Positions 18,002 to 25,159 of a DNA stretch of 25,159 bases are shown here, piece after piece. The position numbers and the translations under genes are program-made. The notes beneath the pieces are model-generated. The model was given only the letters and a program-made list of their open reading frames with translations. It ran no database searches and had not been told where the DNA came from. How positions within the stretch are numbered: position 1 is the stretch's first letter; the number at the start of each line of letters is the position of its first letter. Source of the DNA: Chara braunii (taxonomy: Eukaryota; Streptophyta; Charophyceae; Charales; Characeae); NCBI GenBank assembly GCA_003427395.1, contig BFEA01000173.1, positions 2,000,496 through 2,025,654 on the forward strand, in the 5' to 3' direction.

Positions 18002-19699
18002 CGGAGGTAATGTCCCGATTCCCTCTCTTTCTTCCCCATCCTCTTCTTTCGCCTCCCTTCCTGACAAATTTTGTTATTTTTGCGAGGCAATTTCTCGAGT
18101 CTATTCCGTCCACATGTGTCCAAAAGGGACGGGATATGTTGAATGGGTAGATTGTCGGAAATGTGTCGCACGTGCTCACGGTGCGTGCATACAGTATCGG
18201 AGTAGTGATAGACCCTAGTTCTGTCCCTTATGTCGCACTGACAAGATTCCGACGGAAGCGCGATTCCTCGATGCCACGTCGGAAGGCCCCGACAAAATCC
18301 AGAAGTTTAGAAGAGCGGAAGTCTGGACAGATGTCGCCTTGATAGCCACGGTGGTAGGTAACTCCCTCGAAACCTTCTCCAAGGAGGATCGGAGGAGGGT
18401 CAATGAAAGAGCATGGGATTACCGATGGGTGGATGGACGGTTAGAGAAGCGTAAAACGAACGGCAGTGGAGCATGGTTAGTAGTTCCGCACCCGTTCATG
18501 CGGTACGACTGGGTACGAACCGCCCACAAGGAAACGACGGCGCATTTTGCCGTGCGTATTACCGAAGCTGCGATTGACAGAAATCAATGGTACTGGTCCA
18601 ATATCCGAGACGACGTTAAATTCATCGTCCAACACTGCCCGGTCTGCGCTGCTTACAAGGCCCCAACCCAACCGCCTAGGTCGATAGTCCCAACTGCGGT
18701 TGAAAGGCCGTTTCAGAGGGTTAGTATGGATACTACTGATATAGTGGTGCCCCCTGGACCGAATAGTTGCGACTGTTCGATTCTGCTGGTTTTCGTCGAC
18801 CACTTTTCTAAGTGGATCGAGGCCTACCCCTGCAAGACATAACAAGCCGCGGAAATCGCGCGGTACGTCAACCGTTTTCTGGGCATGCACCAAGACACAG
18901 AGGAGATCCTAACTGACAATGGGGTCGAATTTAGAGGAGAAGTCGAGAGGAACCTGGTCATACACGGCGTCTCCATACGGCACACGGCCCCGCACATGTC
19001 CCAGTCTAACGGATTAGTGGAAAACGCGAACAGGGTGATAAAAAGGGCCTTGCAGCGGAATATTGCGGCACGAGACCCCCGACCTTGGCCTGATATTGTT
19101 GACCATATCTTGGCGGTCCATCGCGGAACGCCCCACGAATCGACGGGCCTGAGCTCCTTCCAGCTGCGGACCGATAGTGTCGCGTGTGTATCGATACCGA
19201 GCCTCCCAGACGAATCAGGACTCAACCGACGCCCCTCAAGGGCCACCGCTCGGGACAAAGCCAAAAGGCACTTGGAACTCATGGAGCGGTCCCTACCTAG
19301 ACTGGCCCGGAAGCGCCAACGGTCCACTGAATTGGCCCACGGCCGACAGGTCCGGAGCCCCGGAACTGGAATGCGGGTCCCAGGACCCAGTATAAGTTAG
19401 GGGACATCATGCAGGTAAGGAAATGTGCGCGCCAGGGTAAACTAGCGCCACGATTCTTCGGACAGTATCGGGTGATTGAACTCGGACCCAACGGCGTGGA
19501 CACCGTGCGCCTCGCTCCCGAGATTTCCGGCAGTCGGTCGGCTCGCCTGATCACACGCCACATGTCCTATCTCCGTCTTCTTCCCTCTGTTCTGTCTCCT
19601 TCTCCATCAACCTCTCCCGACGACGACTCTATCTCCTTTGCATCTCCTTCTCCTTCTCAATCTCTGTCGGATCCACCGTCACCCTCGCCATCACCATGA
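17994..19699 (+). pseudogene. Pol part 2 of element 2: PHD finger + integrase (nonsense codons and one frame change)
   Basis: The ATG at 17994 overlaps the previous frame's stop (TGA 17999-18001); in element 1 a stop likewise precedes an ATG at the matching place, so this may start as a separate ORF. PHD finger: 18072-18233, with TAG 18216-18218 replacing its conserved Trp. Integrase zinc module: His at about 18525 and 18543, Cys at 18636 and 18645 (HCPVC). Catalytic core: Asp in SMDTTD (18729-18731), Asp in LTDNG (18915-18917), Glu in GLVEN (19020-19022); TAA 18840-18842 interrupts. The last two acids are 34 residues apart in both copies, one less than the usual 35. After 19388 the frame changes: YKLGDIMQVRK and KLAPRFFGQYRV form a GPY/F-like domain, then a Ser/Pro-rich tail ends at TGA 19697-19699. 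Integrase inserts the cDNA into the chromosome. Confidence 0.88.
18072..18233 (+). other. PHD-type C4HC3 zinc finger inside pol
   Basis: Cys pairs CYFC and CRKC are followed by a His-x2-Cys (AHGAC) and a final CPLC, with spacings C-x2-C-x23-C-x2-C-x4-H-x2-C-x11-C-x2-C. Element 1 has the same eight ligands at 2283-2444 and also the Trp before the last pair (WLCPLC). PHD fingers in host proteins usually read the histone H3 tail, so a role in choosing chromatin targets for integration is a reasonable inference. Confidence 0.8.
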
Positions 19700-20172
19700 G
19701 CTTTATGGAGGAGAGAGCTCTAAGTGAAGAAGCGCTGGTAGCACGGGGGAATTTGACACTGCGGCAGGTGCATCATCCTCGTCTTAGTCCGGACCTTTAG
19801 CGGGTTGCGCAATTCTTCTGCTCGAAGGGCGTCTACGCGGCAGCAGAGATCCACGTCGACAGGAGGGCTGACGCGATCATATTGGCCGAAGCTGTCGGGT
19901 TGCGGCAGCAAACATCTGTGGACGTCGACCGGATAACGGTGGTGGTTAATTTCAGTGTGGATCTCACGGCGATCCCCCCCATCCGACACACGAGAATCAA
20001 GGCGACGTTGCTTTTGTGGGCGCACAATCTTCAGAACGAGTGGACCCAGATCCTGGCGCACCAAGGGGACGTGATCGCACCAATTCGAGCGATCGAATAC
20101 AACGGCCTTCGATTGGATCGGCGTGACTCGCCGACGCAATTACCCCCTCTCATCCCCTTCCATCCCCGATGA
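19696..20172 (+). pseudogene. ORF A of element 2 (unrecognised accessory protein, about 158 aa, one TAG)
   Basis: It is open from ATG 19696 to TGA 20170-20172 except for TAG 19798-19800, in a stretch where element 1 keeps sense codons (LSPDLLR there, LSPDL then stop here). Shared with 3763-4254: RQV with Pro and LSPDL, a Phe-Phe pair, AAAE, LAE, LWAHNL and IAP. The middle is rich in Asp/Val beta-like stretches; the C-terminus is Pro-rich. There is no signal peptide, membrane helix or known catalytic motif. The start overlaps the integrase stop (ATGA 19696-19699) and the stop overlaps the ORF B start (ATGA 20169-20172), as in element 1. Position after integrase is where envelope genes sit in some Ty3/gypsy elements, but nothing here looks like a membrane fusion protein. 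Confidence 0.7.
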
Positions 20173-21681
20173 GTTCCTTCCCAATCTCTACTTTCGAGCT
20201 TCCTTCTTCCTTCCCTACCTTTTGGCAGTCCAATCTTCATCCCCGCCTCTCCTTCTGTATAGATCCTCTGGTTGTTCCCCTCATCGATCCCTCTCAGTGG
20301 GACGCGTGGCGCGGAGATTTCATCGAACTCGCACTGTGTTTGGCGGAAGTACGGGTGACGTGGACGAGGGACGAGAGCAATTATCCGCGGTCTGAGCGAT
20401 TGGAGCTCCTTTTGATTCAGGCGTGGCGGACGGAAGTAGAAGGGGACCTTCTCGGTTTTCTATTCGGGGCAGTGCGTCCAGGCTCTCGGAGGCTTCTCAC
20501 CCAGGAGCTTAAGGTCCCAATTGCGCAGCTGGCCGACCATCTTGACGTCAGCATTATCTCCCAGAACGACCCGCGCTTGGTGCCCCACATCACCTCGCGC
20601 ACGCTGTCGCCGTATCTTCAGTGGTCAGCTTGCGTGGAGGGCTTCCCATCGAGAATTTCGCCTTCACGGTTGGATTATTTGGATCCGCACAACATCGTGG
20701 ATCCCGCTTTCTATAGACCGCCGTACGAGGACGAAGTGGAGGAGATAATCCGCCAAGAGCTCGCGGAAGAAAGTTCAGAGGAAGAGGAGGAGAATCTCAA
20801 CGAAGACAAAGGGGAGCCGGCACAGCAACAAGAAGGAGACGAAGACGAGCTCCTGCAAACGGAGAGCGAAGAAGAAGCAGAAGAAGAAGACAGCGAGCAG
20901 GGGAGCGGTGATGACAATGACGAGGAGCAGGCCAACGAGGATCCCCAGCTAGAAATTGCGCCGGTTGCTGATCTTCCGATCAGCAACGATCCAACGCTCG
21001 ACCCGGAGCCACCTCAGCCAGACGACGGCCATGTGGCCCAGGTGGCTGGGCCGTCCGCTCGCCGGCCTCCTTCCCCACCGCGACGCCGACGACNAAGCCG
21101 CTCCCCCTCCGCCTCCCTCTCCCTCGCAGCCCGTCCCCCACTTCGAGCACGTCGAGATGAGGCCGATCGGTCTTCGTCCTCGGGCTCTCTCTCTCCGCCC
21201 CCATGACTTCCTCACCCTGCGCCAGCTCACCCGTCCCGCCGTCTTCCCCCACAACCCCTTCCCCCGCGACACTTTCCGTCATTACTTCTCCATCCATCTC
21301 TCTGTCACAGTCCATCCCCACTCATCCTCTCGGCGTGCCTCCCCCGAGTTCCCTCTCCATGTACTTCTCTTCAGCATTGGATGGCGTCGTATTAACGCCG
21401 TAGAGGTTTATTGCCTCATCACGGGGTTAATCCCCGCATGCGCCGATCGCGATCACTTTCGCGCGGCGCTTTTTAGAACCTTCGCCACTCTTTATCCCGA
21501 CTACCTTGCTTCTCTCCCCACTACTGGCCGCCGATTCCCCCGCTTCCATAGAATCGTCCATCATCGGAGCCTTCCGGAGACGGACGACGAGCTGGAACGC
21601 TTCTTCCCGCCTATCCCGACTCATCCCCCATCAACACCTCCGCCTGCCTATCGTCTTCCTTTCCCTCTTCCCCACGAATGA
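20169..21681 (+). CDS. ORF B of element 2 (unrecognised accessory protein, about 503 aa; frame break at an N)
   Basis: As read, the frame from ATG 20169 runs to TGA 21204-21206, and a second frame open from 20956 runs to TGA 21679-21681. Comparison with element 1 indicates one protein: homology switches from the first frame to the second at about 21094, exactly where the sequence has an N, and the total span is one base more than 504 codons. N-terminal domain (about residues 1-185): STFELPSSFPTFWQS, LLLIQAWRTEVEGDLLG, LSPYLQWSACVE. Residues about 187-260 are an almost continuous Glu/Asp stretch. A Pro/Arg-rich linker follows. C-terminal domain (from about 21130): FEHVEMRPIGL, DFLTLRQL, FPLHVLLFSIGWRRIN, TLYPDYLASLP. 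No homologue is recognised; there is no membrane segment. The function could be structural, regulatory or chromatin-directed, but none is shown. Confidence 0.7.
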
Positions 21682-21847
21682 CGACAACCAGGATACGACG
21701 GCCGCGCAGCATGACTTCCACACTCGTTCGCACGGTATGCGGCAAGAAAGAAGATCAACCATCCACGGCCAATCAATCGAAGATGAGCGACACGTCAGCT
21801 AGCAAGCAGGAACTTGCTTATCTTTGGAACCCCCTGGTTGTCACATA
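21682..21847 (+). other. Element 2 segment between ORF B and 3' LTR
   Basis: It holds the stem-loop AGCAAG/CTTGCT (about 21801-21818), then TTTGGAACCCCCTGG and the degraded palindrome TTGTCACATACGTGACG leading into the LTR. Element 1 has the same order at 5873-5921. A typical polypurine tract is not visible. Confidence 0.55.
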
Positions 21848-22636
21848 CGTGACGAACTAGCTTCTTTAACACGCGACTTTCGGCGCGAAGCGCTAAGCGG
21901 GGTCCCACGTCGATTGGACGGGTTGATGGAAAATTGCATGTGTGTCCTTGCCTTTTTGTTGTTTCTTCGTTCTCGCACGAGCCCTTGATGACAGTTGGGG
22001 ACAATTCGGGAATACCAGGGGAAAAGGGGGCAAAACTTGGTCAGATGCGGAGTGCGCGCCGAGTGCGCGATTAATAAACATTGACGTCTCTTCTTTTCTT
22101 TCGTTTCCCTTCTTTTCTTTCGTTTTGTCGGACTCTTGGGCGCGCAGACATCGCGCGGGAATTTCGGTGTCTCTTTTTGAATTTCTTTCTTGAATTTTCT
22201 TTTTGAATCTTGGTCGGAGCCATACGGTCTTCGGAATTTTGATTTTCTTTTCGGACCTTTTCGGCAGGCTAGCTAGGAATTTAGGAATTTTGGAATTTCT
22301 GTTTTTCTGGAGCATTGCTCTGCATGTTCGCGCGCTCTTTCTTGCTGCTGCGCCGGAACCTTGATTGATTGGCGCCTTAATCCTTTTTTTGCAACTGTAA
22401 TTTTTGGCGCATACTTTTGTAACTGTATTTTTCTGTTTCTTGCTTCTTCTTCTTCCCGCCTCGTTTCTTCCCCCCCCCCCCTGCCTACGTTGGGTAGCCG
22501 CGTTTGCATGTTAGGATCGATGCGTGGAGTGGGTACGTCCCCCACGCCGCGGCCCGACCATGCAAACGAAGGCACTCCCTCTCCCCCATCTATCTATGTC
22601 CTTGTAATTCCGTGTTCTTCGCGCATGCATGCACGC

Positions 22637-22643
22637 TATAAAT
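22637..22643 (+). promoter_or_regulatory. TATA box of the 3' LTR
   Basis: TATAAAT follows GCATGCATGCACGC, matching element 1 at 6617. In the 3' LTR it could drive read-out transcription into the downstream flank. Confidence 0.65.
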
Positions 22644-23439
22644 TCCGGCTGCGCGATTAACTGGCTCTCTTAACAGTTGCTGAAAGCTCGGGGTCGCGCG
22701 ATCGAGAGGGTCGGCACACAAGCGAAGTAAGCGGTGAGTGAAGTGGGGGTCGGGCGACCCGACGAGCTGGTGCCGAATGCGCGGGGTTGACGCGGGCCAC
22801 GACGGACTGTGGGCGAGGAGCGAACCTAACGGGTGCAGGAGGACTAAGCGGGGTGACAGCTTCGTGTGTTGGTGCGCGACGACGGACTGTCGGCATCAGA
22901 GAGAGAGAGAGAGAGGAGAGAGAGTTGAGATTGAGGATGGACATGGATTTGCGTTTTTCTTTTCGTTCCCTTTTTTATCTGTTTATATAAGTTTTGGTGT
23001 CAATTACGGGCAATTCGCCCTTGTCTTTGCGGCCATATGCTCGTCCTGTTGTCCGATTCGGTTTTGTTCTTCTTTTCATCGATGATTTCTCCTTTTTCTT
23101 TCCTTGCCTGGAATCCTCTTTTGCAAATAATGTATGGATGGTTCGCGCACCCTCGCCTTTCATTTTTGATCGTTTCCTTCGAACCCTCGTACATGATGAG
23201 TGAAAATGGGGATTGCACGCTGGCGTGATCAATAGAGTGTGTTGGCTGGTTGTATCTTACGGATAGTCTGGAGCGCACCATCCGACGTGCCATAGGGACA
23301 CATGCAAGTCCGATCCGGACGGAGCACGGCTCACACGTGCCCCTACCACTCGGACTCGTCAATCACGTCTTAACTAATGCGCGTAGCCAGCCCCTCACTG
23401 AAGAAGGAGTCGATGTCAATCGGGATCGGGTTACCCATC

Positions 23440-23495
23440 GCGCGTAAGTGCGAGTAAGTGCGACTCGTTCGCATCTCTCTTACGCACTTACGAGC
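23440..23495. repeat. LTR stem-loop, 3' LTR copy
   Basis: GCGCGTAAGTGCGAGTAAG pairs with CTTACGCACTTACGAGC downstream. GTAAGTGCGA is also repeated directly within the left arm. It lies just upstream of ORF D. Confidence 0.6.
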
Positions 23496-23534
23496 GGTGA
23501 TCTCCCCGATTAACTTATCCCCCCCCCCCAAGAC

Positions 23535-23957
23535 GTGAGTGATGAAAGAATGACGAGCTCGCGGAGTTCCGACGTATCTTGGAATTCCAAGGATTACGAG
23601 TCGTATTTCGGGCACCGAGAAATCTGGGAAGAAGAACAACTCCGGTTACAGGAAAATTTGAGGAACCCGGTATTCCCCTGCCTCACAGAAAACGATAGAT
23701 TCTGCGCTAGGGAATTCCATCTCGCCGTACGAAGCGACCCGCGGGGACCCGACTACCCAAACACGTACAGCACGCAATATTTCATAACTCCCGGCTTTGT
23801 CCTTGTCGCCACTAGTTTCCCGCCATACCACCTCCTCCTCCCCTATCATCAGCTTACAGTAGTCCTGTGGAATTCCATAGCACCTTATTGGCCCTCCACC
23901 CCGTGCCGAAGCTGCAGGCAGCGTGCGCATACCCGAACCCGCAGCCTCGGCACCTAG
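23535..23957 (+). CDS. ORF D: LTR-encoded conserved protein (element 2 3' LTR copy)
   Basis: The frame is open from after TAA 23511-23513; the first ATG is at 23550, giving about 135 residues to TAG 23955-23957. Conserved with 7382-7840: HREIWEEEQLRLQ, FPCLTENDRFC, PNTY, ITPGFVLVATSFPPYH, LTVVLWNSIAPYWP, and PCRSC (C-x2-C) near the end. The N-terminal 20 residues are Ser/Asp-rich and not clearly conserved. Function is unknown. In the 5' LTR the same frame is destroyed by the inversion and a one-base deletion, so a transcript of this particular element would lack it. Confidence 0.55.
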   Translation: MSDERMTSSRSSDVSWNSKDYESYFGHREIWEEEQLRLQENLRNPVFPCLTENDRFCAREFHLAVRSDPRGPDYPNTYSTQYFITPGFVLVATSFPPYHLLLPYHQLTVVLWNSIAPYWPSTPCRSCRQRAHTRTRSLGT

Positions 23958-24276
23958 GCTTAGTTCCCACCAACCCANGCCACGTGGCGGGCTCCGCAGG
24001 TGTGAGCCCCAAAGACCGCCCCGACAGGCTCCCCAGAACCGGCGATCGCGTCAGGATCGGACGGCCCCGCACAACCAACGTGCAAGCCCGCGCCTGTAAG
24101 TTTTCCCATTGCTCTATTGCATCTATGCCCCTGAACCTTGCCACCAGAGATCTAAGTTCCGACCTGGGACTCCACCGCCACTTTCCAAAAATCCTTGGCA
24201 CACCCCTTTTGCATTTCCAGGCCCACACCCTACTCCGATCAGGAAGTCGCGCCGGGCGTGAGGTTAGGGCGTCACA

Positions 24277-24280
24277 GTGC
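24277..24280. repeat. Target site duplication, right copy (GTGC)
   Basis: It matches 11530-11533 and directly follows the LTR terminus CGTCACA. Confidence 0.6.
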
Positions 24281-24518
24281 TGCTGTGGCAGCCTAAGGAG
24301 TCGGGTTTCATCTGGAGGGGATGATACTATCTTGGAGTGTTGCATTTGGTAGAGGGGAGAAGCTAGAAGTTGAGCATAGAGTGTGAGGCCAGGTTTTGCT
24401 GATTAAAAAAAAAAAAAAAAAAGATAGTTTTCAATCATCTTATATCAAGCTTGCTGGTGTTCTGTAGTTCTTGGCAGCATCTGGCCTTCTTCCTCATTCG
24501 GGATATAGGATTTCAGAG
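24281..24518. other. Right flank of the insertion, with an 18-base A run
   Basis: This is the continuation of the sequence interrupted by element 2 (repeat X, copy 1). The A run at 24405-24422 may be the 3' tail of a non-LTR retroelement or SINE, but no matching body or target duplication could be identified. Confidence 0.45.
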
Positions 24519-24705
24519 ATGGTGGAATCTGGATTGATATCTGCAGAGTTGCTTTGTTCTGTGCCCCTGGTTTGCTGATGCCAGAACGACGCTGGCCGGA
24601 GCTGGGGCGTTGCCCTGTAACCTGCGGATGGCAGGAGTGGGAGGCCTTGTAGAGAGATCTGGGTTTTGCTGAGGGAGGAAGGCCATCCAGTGGTGAACTG
24701 GGGGG
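24519..24705 (+). repeat. Dispersed repeat X, copy 2
   Basis: It aligns with 11342-11530. The sequence after CCAGTGGTGAACT continues uninterrupted (GGGGGGGCTGCC), showing what the site occupied by element 2 in copy 1 looks like when empty. Confidence 0.7.
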
Positions 24706-25159
24706 GGCTGCCTTGACAACCTATGGGTCCGGGAATAGTCTAGGTGGTGAGAACAGGTCAGCTATGGTTGATGTTGGTTAGGATGGCATTGTCTCTGAGA
24801 TGTAATGTCCTTGTACAAGGAGGGCTAGGAGTTGTTCTAGGATTAGGGGGGCAGAATTGTTGATACAGCATAATCTTCTATATTTTGTACATTCTAGGCA
24901 TCATCATCATTAGCATCGTCATCATTAGTATGATTATCTCACATTTCACATAGAATCAGCAGAAGTTCATCATCATCATCATCATCATTGTCATCATATC
25001 AGGGACGCTGAGCCCGGTTCTCAGCAAGTTCGGTTTGGTCACTCCGGGTAGACTGTGAGGACCCCGGCCGCAATCTTCATATTGGTAATATCAGCCTTGG
25101 GCACTGGGCCCATTGTTAAAAAAACAGTGGACCCAAGCCTGACCCAAGCCTCTTTTTTT
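24706..25159. other. Non-coding end: ATC/CAT runs and a short direct repeat
   Basis: Imperfect CAT/ATC trinucleotide runs lie at about 24898-24995. GACCCAAGCCT is repeated in tandem near 25131-25152, followed by a T run cut by the window edge. No gene is supported. Confidence 0.5.

Larger units (their letters stand above)
11534..24276 (+). mobile_element. Element 2: complete-length Ty3/gypsy-like LTR retrotransposon with accessory ORFs
   Basis: This 12.7 kb element has LTRs starting TGTGACG (5' copy) and ending CGTCACA (3' copy), a 4 bp flanking duplication GTGC, a tRNA-Met-like primer site, gag with a zinc knuckle, and pol in the order protease, RT, RNase H, integrase. That order is the Ty3/gypsy order, as opposed to Ty1/copia. 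Additions to the standard plan are a PHD finger ahead of integrase, ORF A and ORF B after integrase, and ORF D inside the LTRs. The copy is inactive as read: in-frame stops interrupt pol at eight or more points, frames change, and the 5' LTR promoter is inverted. Confidence 0.9.
21848..24276 (+). repeat. 3' LTR of element 2 (2.43 kb), ancestral order
   Basis: It starts CGTGACGAAC (the 5' LTR has TGTGACG, so the first base has mutated) and ends GGGCGTCACA, giving terminal inverted repeats. From the left it has U3 of about 0.8 kb, a TATA box at 22637, a (GA)n run near 22899-22922, the stem-loop at 23440-23495, ORF D at 23535-23957, an N at 23978, and a terminal 170-base block shared with element 1. 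The layout is collinear with element 1 LTR and differs from the 5' LTR by the inversion. Confidence 0.88.

Noticed and set aside
18006-18087. Possible intron around the start of the PHD frame: GGTAA donor-like site, CTGAC branch-like site, T-rich tract, then AG, similar in both copies
   Set aside because: Splicing would remove the first Cys pair of a complete PHD finger and does not join the flanking frames in phase. The coding reading explains the conservation better, although the near-identical bases at CTGACAAATTTTG remain worth a glance in transcript data.
15119-19699. Stop-codon reassignment or programmed read-through explaining the in-frame stops
   Set aside because: TAA, TAG and TGA all occur at sites where the other copy, if comparable, has ordinary sense codons, and gag and ORF B use normal stops. 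Mutational decay is simpler.
21203-21206. A further ATGA overlap at the end of the first ORF B frame
   Set aside because: The ATG opens a frame that is not the conserved one (the C-terminal homology lies in another frame), and element 1 has no counterpart. Treated as chance in a region broken by the N at 21094.
19696-21681. ORF A/ORF B as an envelope gene (endogenous retrovirus-like element)
   Set aside because: No signal peptide, transmembrane helix or cleavage-like site is visible; ORF B has a long acidic linker and soluble-looking domains.
25016-25159. Possible tRNA-derived SINE start (AGTTCGGTTTGG resembles a B box)
   Set aside because: No convincing A box at the right distance, and the window ends before any body or tail can be judged.

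Overview
This is eukaryotic nuclear DNA dominated by retrotransposons, with no intact host gene. A Ty3/gypsy-type polyprotein, a primer site resembling the plant-type initiator-tRNA-Met site, and abundant microsatellites and poly-T/poly-A tracts suggest the green lineage. A large charophyte-type genome such as Chara is my best guess, at low confidence and not proven by the sequence.

Layout. Positions 1-134 are a compound microsatellite. Positions 542-1323 hold a broken Ulp1/SENP-type (C48) cysteine protease. Positions 1551-1700 are a G/C-strand-biased heptamer repeat. From about 1790 to 8134 lies an old, 5'-truncated LTR element (element 1): end of RNase H, PHD finger plus integrase, ORF A, ORF B and a 2.2 kb 3' LTR. 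Positions 8135-11533 are non-coding: hairpins, a 352 bp tandem duplication, CAT-type trinucleotide runs, a 184 base assembly gap, an AT-rich stretch, and the left part of a dispersed repeat called X here. A second, structurally complete element of the same family (element 2) occupies 11534-24276, flanked by a GTGC target duplication. Its order is 5' LTR, primer site, gag, protease-RT-RNase H, PHD-integrase, ORF A, ORF B, 3' LTR. After it come the rest of the interrupted X site, a second X copy and more trinucleotide runs.

What is unusual. Comparing the two diverged copies shows which parts of the family are real. (1) pol carries a C4HC3 PHD finger between RNase H and integrase. (2) Two extra genes lie downstream of integrase: ORF A (about 160 aa) and ORF B (about 500 aa, with an acidic middle). 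I recognise neither. (3) The integrase/ORF A and ORF A/ORF B junctions are both ATGA stop-start overlaps in both copies, which suggests coupled translation from one RNA. (4) The 2.2-2.4 kb LTRs themselves contain a conserved reading frame (ORF D) downstream of the TATA box. (5) In the 5' LTR of element 2 a 1.43 kb internal segment, including the TATA box, is inverted relative to the 3' LTR. Element 1 shows that the 3' LTR has the ancestral order, so the promoter of element 2 points away from its genes.

Both elements are dead as read: element 2 pol has scattered nonsense codons of all three kinds plus frame changes. A 400 base stretch is identical between the two LTRs, including an N at the same place, while other LTR parts differ by about 5%. 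That points to assembly collapse or gene conversion there.
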